From the NCBI RefSeq assembly GCF_030463565.1, contig NC_134676.1:28397228-28461227 (forward strand): a stretch of 64,000 bases of DNA. Direction: 5' to 3'. This DNA is from Pelecanus crispus (lineage: Eukaryota; Chordata; Aves; Pelecaniformes; Pelecanidae). This document shows positions 11,501 through 26,500 of the stretch, piece by piece; the stretch's first letter is position 1, and each line of letters opens with the position of its first letter. Made by a program: the position numbers and the translations under genes. The notes under the pieces are model-generated. The model saw nothing but the letters and a program-made list of their open reading frames with translations. It did no database searches and was not told the origin of the DNA.

Positions 11501-14500
11501 TCTACTTTCATGCCAATGTGTATGTTGGGCTAAGGGCTAAGAGGTGGTAGGAAAAATACAACCTCAATTAGTAAAGCATTCCTGAGTCACCATTCAGCAC
11601 TCCATTTCACTTTGCAAAATCTACCAGGGTAACAGAGAAAGGATAAATCCACGTATACCAATTTTACCTTAGACTATGGTCTATTACTTTGATACATTGT
11701 AAGAACTAACTCTGAAAAGGAAGAGTGAGTTTGAAATATTTTACCCATAAGTCTTATCCGTAAAGGGTGAGGAGCAACACTATCAATTTCTGTTCCTAAC
11801 AAGTCTTTTGCAACAGCAAATATTTCCTCCTCAGTAGAAACAGAAGACAGCACAGTTGAAGCTCTTGTTTTTACTTCAAAGTTCACATTCTTTAGCTTCA
11901 AGGTAACAGTTTTACCCTAGGCAAAAAAAAAAAAAAAAGAAAAAAAGAAAAAAAAAATTTTTAAAAAAGTTAAGCATGTCATATATGTAGCATCTAACAA
12001 TTATTATGTAGCAGCTATATAAGGGCCCTAAAGCCACATTCAAGACTGTGTGCTTATCTGTGTACAGCAAGGGGCACTGCCAAGAATCTGTCTGCAAGAT
12101 TCTGCACTTACTCCTAAACTACTGCCAAAGTTGAATTCTCTGAACTGGGTCATTTAGCTATGGTTTCCAGCAGACCATCTGCCACCAGTGCATGTTCAGT
12201 AGATTTCATGGTTTGGCTACAGTCACAACTTCTACCCTGTCTAGAAAAAAATATTTCCTTACTTGGAAGCTTTCAGCACCAGATACTTTTACTTTGCTGG
12301 GAAAACTACTAAGGATGCACAAGTGATAACCAATTAATGATTCGCTGAAAATTCCTTCCTCCTGAATGGTGCTATCAGAGCCATGCACAGCATCTGTGTT
12401 TGGCACAAACATTCCCCTAGCAACACCCTCCAAACCATTTGTGTGATTTAGTGTGTCCATCCCAATGTGAATAAATGGCACTCCTTTTGTTCTGGTGCCT
12501 TTTTAAGCTTAAGCCTTTGTCCTTCTTAGCTGATGATCTCCCTTTCAACCTGTCATCTTTTATGGCTGAAGAAGACTAATGACAATTATTTTAGGTCTTG
12601 AATGTTATTCCCTGCTTTACCATAAAGACCTCCATAGAAAATATGAACTGTTCTTTCCAGATAATAGACAGAAATTTGGGGAGAAGGAATACAGGGACTG
12701 TTCTTAGCATTCATACCACTGAATGGTAACTTGTCATCAAGTTTGGGACATGAACTTCTTAAACTATACTACTGGCTATTGACTGGATCCTGTATGAATA
12801 CAGGAGAGAACCACAGTGTTTTAAATACATTAGTATTACATGATTGACCAAAGCACAGCTCACAGACAATCAGCTTTATTATTTGTATATAAACATTGCT
12901 TTTAGCACAAAATGTTTATATGCTAAATAACCTGGTTAATTAGTTTAATGTCTTCCATGCATATTATTAGATAGCCATCTGAACAATATCAAAATGCTGC
13001 CTAAATCATTCTAAACATCTGCAAATTAAAGAATGGAGACATCTGAAGATAGATTGCATGGTATGATGCTGCTGAAAGCATTCACACTAACACCGCATTT
13101 AATAAGTTTGAGTACAAAGTGTTGTCTTTTTGCAGGTAAACAGAGAATAATATAAATACCTTAAGTCGCTCTTTCTGTAGCTCTTGAGCGAGGTCTCTGC
13201 AGAGTTCTCGACACAAGCTGTACTGGTCTTCTGCTGTGTTTATTTCATTGAATGTTCTAAGATAAAGATATGATCTTTTTTTCAGTATGAATCCTAAAAT
13301 TTGTTCAGTAGCTGCCATCTAAAAGTATTTTTTGTACAGTTAAACAGACAAAGGTTGTATAGGTTTGAGTGTTTACTTCAAGGCAAAATTAATACGAATA
13401 TTATACAGAAAGGTTTGTGCACATCTATGTGTTTCAAAATGTTTGCAAAGCCCTTCAAATAATGAAATAATTTGGCTTCCAATTTTTCATTCACTATTTG
13501 AAAATGTATCAGATTTAAGGTCATTAATGCTTAAATATTTGCAAGAGAGAATACTAACACCAACTGAATTCACAGAGCCAGCCAAGTTATTTTTATTTAA
13601 TCTCCTTTGTACAGTGCTATGTAACATCAGAAGAAAGAGAGGATTAGAAAGTCAACATCAGAGCCAAGAATCAGAAATAAATAATGCAGATGCTAAGAAA
13701 AAGATGCCAGCTAGGATAATTATGTCTAGCCTCAGAGGAGGAAAAACTATCTTTCTGCCAAAAATGTTGCTGACTGCCTTTGCTAGAGCTTCTTAGCAGG
13801 GGAATTACAGTATTATTTTTTTTGTTGTGCATCTGCTTTCTGGTAATAACATGAGAGGAAAGGCAACCTTCAGTTAGTAGTGGTTTTAAGAGAAATGGGA
13901 AGCAAAACTTACAGCCACCAGATGCTTTTGGAAAGGTCTTTCCAATGTTTCATGCCAGGCTTTATATTTACAAGTGTAAAGTCCCTATAGTTACACTGGA
14001 TTTCACATCTCTAAGTTATATTCAGGTTTATGTGATCGTATTGAGAAGTCATCCTCTATTGGGATTCACATTCCCCTAAGAATGTCTGCATGGTGCCAGA
14101 TAAGTATTTTACTGTGGGTCCCATGCCATTATCCAATGAGTAACTCGTGTTATCCTGGCAATGCTGCAGTGATTGGGAAGCTGTGAAAGTCCTGAGTTTG
14201 GAAGGGGCAGGATAGAGAGAATGCTATTTCAGGCCCCATATACACCTTTCCCCCATATAAACTAGTTTCCTGATCTCAGCAGCCCATTGACATGTCTGGT
14301 CTAAAACCATTTTCCTCAGGGGAAAAAAGGAGGATGAAAGAAAAGCAGAAAGGTGCAATAGGCTACTTAGACTACCTGTCTGCCTGCAAACCAGCACAAG
14401 ATTACAGCCATAAATTTCTCAGCTCTGGTGGCACCAAACCTTATGGGACTTACTTAAGCTGCCCACAACTATTAAGTCTCAACAGGAATAAGAATCTTAC

Positions 14501-17500
14501 TTTTCTAAGAAGAAACAACACATGAGGGTAGGGATAATTATTACGGTGCTCTACAGAGTCTCCTTGCAGTATTTCCTTTTTAAAAATAAACTTTTGGAAA
14601 TTACATACACCACCTTCTTACAGAACTTCACACTGGTAAAAACTTAAAAGTTAGGAAATGTAACTGATTTTAGTTAACTATGCAACATTATTGTCCGCTT
14701 TGCAAGTTTACCTTATGCTATACTTACTATGCATGTGACTGCAAGCTACTAGACTGGTAGACAGTCAACTGGAACGTACAAAAAAATTCAAGTCCTTATG
14801 TATTTCCACCCTATATTATGGCTTAAAGACCCCTTTGATGCATTAAAGGGATTAGGAGAATCAGATGACAAGAAAAGAGAACACACAAACTGACAGAAGT
14901 ACCTCCACAGTATTCTGAAGCCAAGGAAAAAAAAAATAATGAAAGCTCAAATCTAATTTAGTGAGCTTGTTGTGTATGCATATTTTTTTAACACATATAA
15001 ATACACAATGAAATTACATGACTAAGAAAAGTATACACTACTTGGCATTAACTAGGTTTAGCGATTAATGAAATTTTTTTCAATATCGAAGAGGCATACC
15101 TTTCAGTGCTCATACTTTTTCTTTCTCCATCCCTTTAAAAAGAAAAACAATTTATTATACTCAGTTTACCTGGAATTGTTATCTTTTCAATAAACTGTGA
15201 GTCAACCAATCATGCTTTAATAACTAACGGCAGTCTACTCCATAAAATCTGCATGTTAACTTTTTCTACAAATCTTGTACATCAAGTTTAAGTTAGTGCA
15301 AAATGGAGAATGTTTTTTTAAAAAAAACCCTTCAGCTACTGTAGATGAAGTAAAGACATAGATCAGCCACAGACATCAATAAAAATGAACAGTTTGTTTA
15401 AAAAAAAACCCAAACAAAACTCCCCTCTCATATCAGAAGGAGTCTTATTTAAAAACAAAACTAACTACAAATCCTATGCTGTCTCATCTAGCTATAACTG
15501 TGAAGCACTGCCACTAGAATGCTCAACATACTATGTATATTTGAGTACGTTTATCTGAGGTATGATTTTGCTTTCTGTCTAAATTATTGCCTACGTTAAA
15601 TGTGATGTGTTAAGGCTTTTTTTGTTTGTTGGTTTGTTTGGTTTTTTCTTTCCAGTTTTGATTGAGCATCCTTTAACAACTCTTCTGCATCTAAGGAGAA
15701 CATTTTTTTTAGGTCCTTCTTCTGTTTGTAAGTATTAGAAATAACAAATTTGGTATCCTCAGGTTTTCCTAGAAGAAGGTGGTCAAAGACAATGACCAGA
15801 AGATAAACCATTTACTGAGAACTCATGTGTTGGTATGTTACGGGTTTGCTTTCTCCACAGTAAAATCACTGAAATGAAGTTGGTGCTAATAAAAACAAAC
15901 CCAAGAAATAAATTTTTTAGACAACACCATTAAAAATGTGTTTCGCTTCACAATGATAAACTTGGCTTTTGAAATGCTCTTTTTTCTTTTTTTAAAATGT
16001 ACTGGGAGACTTCCCAGACAGTACAACACCTAAACAGGGTGAATAAGGGCAGAGGGTGCACCAATTATTAAAGGACCATTTCAGGTTGCATTATCTTAAC
16101 AGAAAAATGTATTTGCAAGCCACATTTTATCTTTTATCAAGTCACCTTCACAAAGTCAATCTTCCTGCATATTTTGTTTCAAGTCAACACACTTCTGAAA
16201 AAAAAAAAAGAACTACACAAAGATTTGTGCTAGCATATTACTGGTCTACAAACTGCAAACTGCATATATTACTTTGTAGTCAAATGGTAAAAATGTAAGA
16301 TCTATTACTGTCAGAGAAGTAACAGAAATAATACAGAATAGGTCTTTCAGAAGGTACATAAGACACTTCGGAAGTCCTAATGAAACCAAATCATTGTCAA
16401 GCCATTTTTAAATAGAATTTCAGCACTTTGGGAAGGATAGAAGGGTATGTAAGGAAGGAATATTTAAAAGGACGGACTCAATTATAAATTAAAACTCTTG
16501 GTTACACAAACAGCAAAATGCTATGGTGGGTTTTTTTTTTTTAAGAACGAGTGTTCCATGTTTGTATCCAGGACAGGCTTAGAAATGACACATATTATTA
16601 AAAAGATGTATTCACTAGTAAGACTGATTTCTCCCCTCCCAAACAGGAGGATAAAAAGCCATTAAAGTAGTATGAACCTTAAAGGAACAGATATGAAGAA
16701 GGATATAAAAATCTTCAGTTCTATTCCAGCAAATTCACAAGTTGATATTACAAATACATACATAAACACAATAGGAGACACAGAAACTTCACTTTACTTT
16801 CACTAGAAATATGACAATTTATCACCAGAGAAGATCAGATACCAATGTGATTTTCATTACAATCAGATAATAAAGAACAATGAATGTATATTGTTTTTAT
16901 AGAAGAAACGAAACTGAACAGCTCTGCTTAGGGTAACTCATTTCTGTTTAGCTATTTTAGTAATTATGAGGTTATCCTAAATCATACTGACTTGATTTCT
17001 TGATATACACTTATGCACAACTTCTCTGACAGACTTTTTGGATTTCATATATTAGACATGGCTGTACAAACTTTTGCTTTTTAATGTTTGGCTGTTGTGT
17101 GTATCTTAGCCATAAATATAACAATAACAGGTATCAGAGAACTTTTTAAAATATATTAAGCCAAATTTTCATAATATTTGTCAATAAAGTCTGTCCTAAA
17201 AATGTACAGTATGTAACATACACAAGGAAGAATTTAGAAAAATGTAAACGCAGGAGAAAAAACCCCAAAACATACTTTTCCAAATGTGTTGAACCCAAAC
17301 CAAGGGAAATATCCAAGAAATTACGCCAGGATGCTTCTGAGAAAAGAAGAGAAAGCAGTGCCCTCTGCTGGTAAAGTTCTGAGCAAGTCACAATTCCAAG
17401 GGCTTTTAACATCTTCTCTGTTACTTTTCCTATACCTGGCACCTGAAAAAGAGTTAAGTATCATTATGTTGGAAACTTTCCATTTGTACATCCAACACCA

Positions 17501-20500
17501 AGAACAATTTAAATCAAACACAACTCTGTTTACCTAGAAAAGTATATTTCTTCAGTAGAAATCTTGCTTTTAGAACATAAGGAATATACATGATTGCATC
17601 GTAAGTGTCACGGTATCTCTTACCTTTCTAATGGGCAAATCTTTTACGAAGTCTAGCACTGCATGCCTCTCAGGAGTAATTCTGCATTGACCATTAGGTT
17701 TATTACGATCACTGCACATTTTTGCTAACATTGTATTTGGCGCTATTCCTTAAAACCAAACAAACAAAACCCATATTTTTAAAAAATACAAGACAATGTT
17801 TAATTTCACCCAGTATTTAAAAGCACAAGAGTAGCCTACACATTTGGCAAAGACTAAACATAAGCAAAAGAATGACAATAACTGATAACCAGATTTGTTA
17901 CAATTCCGCAAAAAAATTTTGTAATAGCCATGTGAGAACATAAATACGTATGGTAGATTAAATATAACGGATGCACCAGATAAAGTGTACCTACTATTTT
18001 AAGATAGTCAGGGTAACACAACATGCACTAATCAGTCACGAGGGGTTAAATACCAAGGGTTTAAAAATAACATCAGCTACATGATTGAATGATTTTATGA
18101 CAGTGATTATGGTAAGACAAAAGGAAATACTTACAACAGCAGTTGTAATGAACTCTTAATGACATATTTCTTCCTTGTATTTCAGCAAAAAGACTAAATT
18201 AATTTTGACAAAATTTACCAAATTAAAGTCTTTTGTGGGCTACCACTGCTATGTAGTAATTTAGAAATATATTTCACTGATAGTGGTAGGTATGAGGAGG
18301 GATTGCTCTTTTCTATCAAAGTAACTGTTTTTACAAATGAACTCTGGAATTGGTTTAGCAAAAAAAAATAGAATTACTCTGTGCTACAGCCCTAGGAGTC
18401 TAAATTTTTATTTGTTCACTGATATAATGTATTATTCAAGATGGTAGAAGTAATTATATTTATTATTGATTATCAGTATTTTTTCAATTAGTCTTCTAAC
18501 GGCTTTTCATTTTTGGGCTTAAAACCCCTGATGCACTTATAAAAGCTATGTCTGTTTTCTAAACACTAACTTATTCTTAGGAAAACAAAATTTCAGTAGA
18601 ACAAAATTATTATTTCGCTACCACTCATGAGATAACATACACGGGAAGGGGGTCTCATCCTGCTTCTTCCTACTAGCTGTTCCTTTACCTCTGCTTACGT
18701 TCAACCTTCCCTGGCTTTCCACATCTGCTTCATAAAGCTCAGCACTCCCTGATGACTCACTGACCTGGTTCACAAAGCAGTTTGGATGGCATCCAGACTA
18801 AGTGGCTGGGGACATACACTTTTCATAGTGACCTAATCCAGATTATTATCAAAACAGTTGAGACTTACAGGTAGGTTGCCTTAAGTCAAAAGACATAAAA
18901 CTTGCATGGTAAAGATTAAAAAGCTAGTGAGTAGTTTATTAACATCAACACACATTTACTTCTCTGAGAACTAACTTTTTAATGAATTTTGATACTGCAT
19001 TAAGCAAGGAACACTGTGGAGAACTGTTAGAAATACTTAACAATATAGATCTGCTATTCAAACTAACAGCAATTTAGCAACCAGTGACAGATTTCACTAT
19101 GACCACTGGCTTATGAAAACAATTTACATGAAGCACTAAAACAACAAGCACCAGTGCTAAGATTAGCTCCTGAGTGCACTGGTTGTTCTTCCATACTACT
19201 TGTATTTCAAGAAGAAAGATGCAAAAAGATGATATAACTGTTTCTATGATTAATCCCCCCCGCCCTGCCCCAACCAGAAGTGGCCTTGATAGCCATAACA
19301 TCTCTTGAAACACTTAAAAGTCACAGTCTTTGCAGACTTGCAAAGACAGCGTATTTCTCTGCAGCACAAGAATGCTGTGGCAATGCTAATTTCTTAATTA
19401 AAGCCCTCTGATATTAGAGTAGAAGACATTGTGGAAATACAAAGCATTATTATTATTCATATGTGTCTGAATACCTGCACTAGCAGTCAGTTGAGTTTTC
19501 TGCTCAATCCTAAAGCGAATTTCCTTCACAGCTTCCTCTGCAGAAGTTCCAAATACAACTGAGTTTTCCACTGATTGATCCCTTTGTTCAGGGTGGTCAT
19601 ACATCAGAGGTGTGTTGTCTTCAAACAGTACCGGTGAAGAAGAGTATCCATCTTCATTAAATTTGACAGATGTATTTATATCATCTTTATCTATGTTAGA
19701 TAGAAACACAAACAATCAATCCATCCATATGAAACACATACTTTATTGACTTCCTTCTGCAGTAGCTGAAGAGAGTTCATTAGCAGTTTTCTTTTTTTCT
19801 GTTTGGAAAAAAAAATATATAATTATTTAACCAAAGCAACTGCATTGCTTTTTTGTTTGAAGAAAGGAGAGTCGTAACTGCTTTGCTCTTAATATGATTA
19901 GAGCTTGGCTGAGATTGGAAGAAGTGACTAGGAGACTGGACATAAATTCCAGAAAAGCAACAAGGTTTAATGGCCTGTTGCTGTAGCAGCAGAAAAACAT
20001 CAAAATTTTGGCATTATTTTTGTTTCATATGAAAGTGAAAGCCAGATGCTCCCTTTTTTTTTGCAAATAAAAATCTTTTGCAGAATTTTTTTCAATATTC
20101 TCCAAAGAAAATAAGGGTTCTGGAATATCTGCTTCTAGAACCATCAGCCTGGTGAGCTTCTTGTTTTCAACTGCAGTCATGGTAGAAAAGTAATGTCAGC
20201 AGCCTGTTGTCTGACTACAAATTTTACTATTATGATTTAACATTCAGAGTGCTTGTTTGTGTTTCAGAAGAACAAAGATGTCAGAAAAGTATGAAGAGGC
20301 ACATGACTACACATCAGTGATACCTATTTTGTAAAGACTATGCCAATGTGTTTCCTTCTACTCTACTGACGTTTTTCAGTAGTAGTGTATCCTTGATTAT
20401 CCTCTTAATGGTTATTTAGATAATTTTTGAATACTGATAATATAAATGTTCTAGTTTGTGCATCAACCAACCATTTGTATTACTCCTCCTTTTTTATTAT

Positions 20501-23500
20501 TCCCAATGGGGTATACAGTTGTGGATGTGGTTCAACTCCACCTTCGAGAGCCAACTGAAATCCAGTCGTATCTTAAGCATTACTGTAACTCCTGCAGTGC
20601 TCATTACTTTATACATTTTTAGTCTTGTAAAATAATCATGTAACTAGAGCTTATGCACACTGTTTTTGCAGACAATTTCTCATGTTTCTGATGTACAGGA
20701 CTCACTACAGTATTTTAGGAAACATCTTTGCAAAATACAAATAACCTTCAGAACAGTAAGTTTATTTATTCTACACCTCCATAAGTCATAAGATTATTAC
20801 TACTTATTCTCAATATTATAATGTTGAATTATAAAGGAAAAATACACACCTATAATGCACAATTGGGTTTAGTAAACTCAGCACCACTTTTCACACAATT
20901 TACTCAAAAAAAAAGAAAAAAATCCTCCAAGTCCTTATCAGCAGCGGCATACCTTTTCTGCATGGGTGAGTAGTAGAGGAAGTCAACCTGTAAACTAACA
21001 GATCAGAGGTAGAGAGTATCTGGGAGGATGAATTATGCAAGGACTTAAGTATCTACACCTTCAATGGGTGCAGCTTATCTGAAGCTTACCGTATATGCAT
21101 GTATGACTGGTATGCCCCCCGCTCCTGACCCCTGGTAATGTGGTTAGCATAACTAACACCGTTTTATAAGGCAAGCAGCCATTCTCTGGGACCGAACAGG
21201 TCACGTATTCATTCCCTTTCCCCTCATTACGAGGCCCTGAAGGTCCTGTGCACCAAGTAGACAAACCAAACAGATTTCTTCTTCCCCTCCCTACTGGCCT
21301 CAAGGTTTCTGGGCACCAGGCCAATTACTCCCTTCCTTGCCAGCCTTGAAGGTCCCAGGCACCGGGCCAGCCGGGTGTTGTTGACGACTCTGTCACCGAA
21401 CAGAGAAGTGTAACAGCACCCAGAGCACTGTCTGTGAAACCAAGCAGCTAGAAGTTCTAAGGGGGAACTTGGACCAGAACTGCTGCTGGACAGTGAGACT
21501 GGGACACCCTGGTGGCCAGGGACGCCTCCACCATCATCTGCTTCCTCCAAGGATCTGGGAGTGACTTGTATTCTTTCATACAATTTTCAAGTCTAGATTG
21601 TTATATTGATACAGCAAGCCATGTATTAAGATTTGACCCGATCTGCAGAGGGTCCAAGTGATTAGAAATTATAAGTTAAGTTGTATTATAAATTCCGTGT
21701 TACTTAGGTGATTAGAAATCATAACTTAAGTTGTATTATAAACTTTGTATTATGCTACTTATAGATTGTACTACATTAATTCTACTTGTAGAAATCCTGT
21801 GCTATTCTAATCATAAATTCTGTGCTATACTAATCGTAATTTCCTGTTAAGAAAATAAAGCTTAAATTGTAACTATGATTTAGTGCCATCATCATTCTGC
21901 CAAGGATCCCTAAAGGAACCTGTCTGTCCCCTCAGTGTCATGTGACTGCATGAAAAGGGAGTAATTTGCTTACCTTTTTCTGTAGTGCTTTCTGTGTTAA
22001 AAAAGAATCTTCTTTTATCTTCAGGCCAGTTCAGTCTTTCCTCCAAGTGCTCTGTTATGTTCAGGTAGGCTTCATCTAGGCCCACAGGCAGAAAATTGGG
22101 ATCGTATTCGGTCAGTATTTCTCTAACCTTGATAAACACATAGTGAAAGTTTAAAGCCTTGCTGCTGTAAGAAGAAGTCTTGACACAATTATGAGGTGAA
22201 AAAATGTACTATGAAATTTCAAGATGACCAATGAAAATTAAAGATATTTATAGAACAAATTATTTATTGATATTGGAAAATTACAGTACTGCTTCTCACA
22301 AGTAGCAAGATATTGATAATATGTGAGAACTAAACAGATTTTGAGCAGTGTATTTTACTGTAGAGGTCATTAAGATCAGTGTATTAAGGCCTCCACAGGT
22401 ACTAGGTTCACGGACACTGCAGTAACCACCTGAATAAAACTCTAGGGACCTGGGTACTCAGCACAGCATGTGAACTGATGCACCTTTTTGTGCACTGTGT
22501 GTCAGACATCACATATGCAAAGGATAAAAAAACCCACCACCTAAGTCTTAAATTACATTCAAACTAAAGTTAATAGCCAATGTTTTAGAGCACTGGTTAA
22601 GGCAAAACTTGTTAGAAAAAATTTCAGTGGTAAGTGCATCTTCCCAAAAGGCAACATAATAAATTAAAATGGTCAAAATAAATATCTACCTTTTTTCCTG
22701 TTTTTTTCCCCTCTCTTTTTTTAAACAATTTTTTTTTTTTTTAAATTTGACTGTGTCATGTTTTCTCTATCAGTTTTGGTCAAATTCTTAGGTATCACAA
22801 CATTTGTTCACATGCACTTCATCCTTCTGAAACTGGTTAAAGATAGGATTCACTGCTCAACTTCTAAGGACAAAATTAAATAAATTTAAATATTTTCAAT
22901 CCAAATACAAAGAGAACAACATCTTCCCAAAACTGCAAAACTAAATCAACCTGAACCTTTAATACTTTATCCCATCAAACTAATGAAATACGTATCATGA
23001 AATCCAAGATCCTTAACAAGTTCAAACCCATTCTGAAATACTCATATTTATATATGCTTTTTTACAACAGAAGTGAGAAAAATCAAGTAAGATCAAAATT
23101 AGTAACTAGTTGAATTTATTTATGTGAACAGATTGAGGCTTCATAAAAATAAATAAACCAATCTTGGCATATTGATTTAGGACCTACAGAAGACCTTTTT
23201 CTTTTTTTTTTTTTAAAAAAAAACCCAACAACAACAAAAAACCCAAACTGGATTTTGGGTATCCTAAGTATTTCTCCTGGCACTAAGTAAAATTACTTCC
23301 ATTAAAACAAAATGTGATTTCTTTTCTCCCTAATTTTGTTCTTTATTTCAAGTCCCTTCTTTTAAAACAAATGAATCTGCATTAGTACTCACTAATGCTC
23401 TTAGCTTCTCTTTCCAGTAATTAGCATTCAAAATGATGATTATGCATTGTATCAAATTATTATCTCCATGTTTCCTATGTACTTGCAGCTTCCTACTAAT

Positions 23501-26500
23501 TAGATTATGCTCCATAGTTTTGAAGTTTTAAGAATAATAAGGCTCAAGTGGTATCACTAGCTCACTACAGTTTTGAAAATCTCTATCAGCATCACTACCG
23601 AATTCGTTAAAATGGCAAGATAGGTGAATGCAATGCTTTTTCATCTCCTTGCCCAAAAGCACCAATGTTTTGTTTAACTTATGTTCAAAGCCACATCACT
23701 GAAGAGTTTAATAATTAAACTACCACTTTTCATATTATCTAGAACTGATGTACTGATAAAGTCTAAAACCAAGTATACAGCCTTTTGTTTAAAGAGCACT
23801 TTCGGACTTACCTCTTTACTCACTTTGCCATATTTTTCAAAGTTTAATGGTACTATAGTTAGGTGTGGACACAGCTTTTTAGCAATAAATCCAGGCATGG
23901 CTGCACGTACACCAAATCTCCTAGCGTGGTAATTAGAGGTGGACTTAAGAGAGATTAAGTAAGTTTAGTGTTCAGTAATCAAGTTTTTCTTGAAGTTTAG
24001 CATTAAATAATCAAGTTCTAATTACATATCTCCACACAGAAAAGACTGACAAGGCTGAGAGTTTATATGCATTCCCGCCACCCACCTTTCAACCTGTTTA
24101 CATCCTTTAAACTTTCATCAGTACACTTTTTACTGAAAAATAAAATCCAGTTTACACGGTCTAGTCTAAGAACAGATACTTCCTCTATTATTTTTGTTAT
24201 TTTTTCCACACTTACAAAAAGTCTCTATATAACAGTGTCATTACATGATTATTGTATGGTTTATTAAGCTTTAGATTAATGTAATTGATTTCTGTATTAG
24301 CTTCACATTTGGCCTTACCAACATACTCATTGATCCCACTGCTATAGGCTTTTCCTTCAGCTCTGGATTGTCTCTCATTTCTACAGCTGCATAGAAGGCA
24401 TCCATGTCAATGTGTACAATCGTACTGCTAAGGTTACGGCTCTCTTCCAGTTCTAGGACAAGTTTGTCCACCTGAACAGAATAAACAAATAATTGAAAAA
24501 CTACTAACCTCACAGAAATGCAACAGCACAGATTATCCTAAAAAACTCAAATGCATCTGGCATATCATTAAGAAAACCCAACAAAGCCAAACCCCAACAA
24601 ACCAGCACCAACCAGAAAAAAACCCACCCAAAAACGCAACCAAGTTCCTGATGAACCTTGCTCTCAGAGAGAACACTGCTGCAGCACATGGTACAAAAAA
24701 CCCTTCAAACCCAATGAAAAAACCCGAGCCCAAACAACAACAAAAACCCACCTATGTGAAAAAAAAAAAAGATACATCATCTGATTCAGACAGAAACTTT
24801 GTAAGACCATTCAATATACAGCTTTAGCTACTGCGATACAGGTTACTTAAAAAAAAGATACTATTAGCAAATTTCCAACACCCCTAAATTAAACTATCAC
24901 ACTTCAGAAAATTGGCCTAGACAGGTGAAGAGAAGACCAACAGCTCACAGGGCAGATCCATCCGTCTTGTCTTGTCAGAAATAAGGTCTCAAACAAACAA
25001 GTTCATTTACTGCTAAGTAAGCTACTGTTAATCCTTTCATAAAATTCCTCAACATTTGTTACAGGAATCCATATGATATAAAGCTGGATTGCTAGCAAAA
25101 CTGCAAGGTGACTTTTAAAGAAAAGCCCATACACAGAAAATGCATTTCACTCCAGGAGTTAAAGATTGTGAGCAGTACTCCTGCTTCCTCAGCTCCATGG
25201 TGTTGTGAGGCAGAGGCCAAACACAGACCTCTCCATGAACTGCTTTAATTGTGCTTAATTTGCTTGCATTCTTTTACCAGAAGACTTGGAGATCATGTGC
25301 TTGTTTCTGAAATATCTTTCAACTATGAATGAGGTATGAACTGTGTCATCAGAAAGCATGAGTGCATTATTTGACAGGCGATTCTTAAGGTCTTCTGATT
25401 TAAGATGACTATATTGGCAGTATCACACATCATTCAAGAAGCGAAAGAGAAAATATAAACAAAAAAAAGCAAGCACTATCAAACTATGATTATCTAACCA
25501 CACTAATGACTATGCTAACCTCTATTTACACAACAAAAGGTTGCTATTGCTTGGGGGGGGGAATCAACTAATAGGCATAATAGAGCCCAAGAAATGCAGG
25601 TAGTGAAAAGGAACCAAAGTTTCATTTTGCTTGCAAGCACAAGGGGACACACACACATTCATGACATCAAGGTACCATTACAGAAATGTCTCTGGCTCAA
25701 TTGCAATGGGTTTATGGTCGTGGAGAGGAATGTTTATGTGCAATTTGCACAGTTACTTGAAGAGCGTTTCTCTTTTTCCCCTTGACAGAGCTGCTTAACA
25801 AAAAACATAAAAACTTTACCCAAAAACCCATCTTTGGAGCTGAAGACACGTGAATGAAGGCAAGTGGCTATGAATGTTCTAACTAAATTGCTGAGTAATG
25901 ATTTATAAAGTCTTTCCTCTGTTTTGTTCCAAGTTGATTTGAGGGATGAAAGGCTAGAATGGGACCTCAAACTAGGCTGTTGCATACAGAAGAGCACAGT
26001 ACGCTCCCTGAGGCTGAGAAAACTGGTTTATACAAATGAAAAGCACAAGGGGAAAGCCATTCAAACAACAACAAAAAAAAAGGGGGGGGAATTTACATTA
26101 TTTTCATTATGCTACTAATTCAGCAGGGGTTCAAGTCACACTTATAATCATGAAAAGCATCCTTATTTTAAACTATACAGATAATTTTCAGGTTATTCTC
26201 AAATTCAAATTGCTTAATTAATTCTGTCAATTGCTCCTCTAGTTACATAACTTCCGTATTTCAATTTATCATGTTTATAACGAACTACTTCTTGCTTTTT
26301 CTCCCCAAATGTATTTCTAATGTGATACTTGCTGATTAGCTAACATATGCATCTAAAGAATGAAGTAAAATTACATTAAACTAATCAGAAATACAAAAAG
26401 ATAACTCTTCAGCAAAAGCAACTGATACAAGTAATATGCCAAAACAAAACACACCCAGACATACTCGGAGAATTCTGGGCACCTACAAATGTTTCTGTAG

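Larger units (their letters stand above)
10887..19474 (-). other. POLK: POLK introns between coding exons 6 and 12
   Basis: These introns (10887-11744, 11917-13159, 13257-15099, 15133-17275, 17443-17623 and 17749-19474) hold only AT-rich sequence and simple tracts, including A-rich runs at 11923-11956 and T(n)A(n)CCC tracts at 15312-15330 and 15391-15420. A 143-codon plus-strand frame at 13365-13796 has no recognisable domain and is not called. Confidence 0.75.

Noticed and set aside
12206-12481. 91-codon minus-strand open frame in a POLK intron
   Set aside because: It would fall between coding exons 10 and 11, which already join in phase and match human without a gap.
13365-13796. 143-codon plus-strand open frame in a POLK intron
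   Set aside because: No ATG at its start, no recognisable domain, no splice or promoter context. Likely chance.
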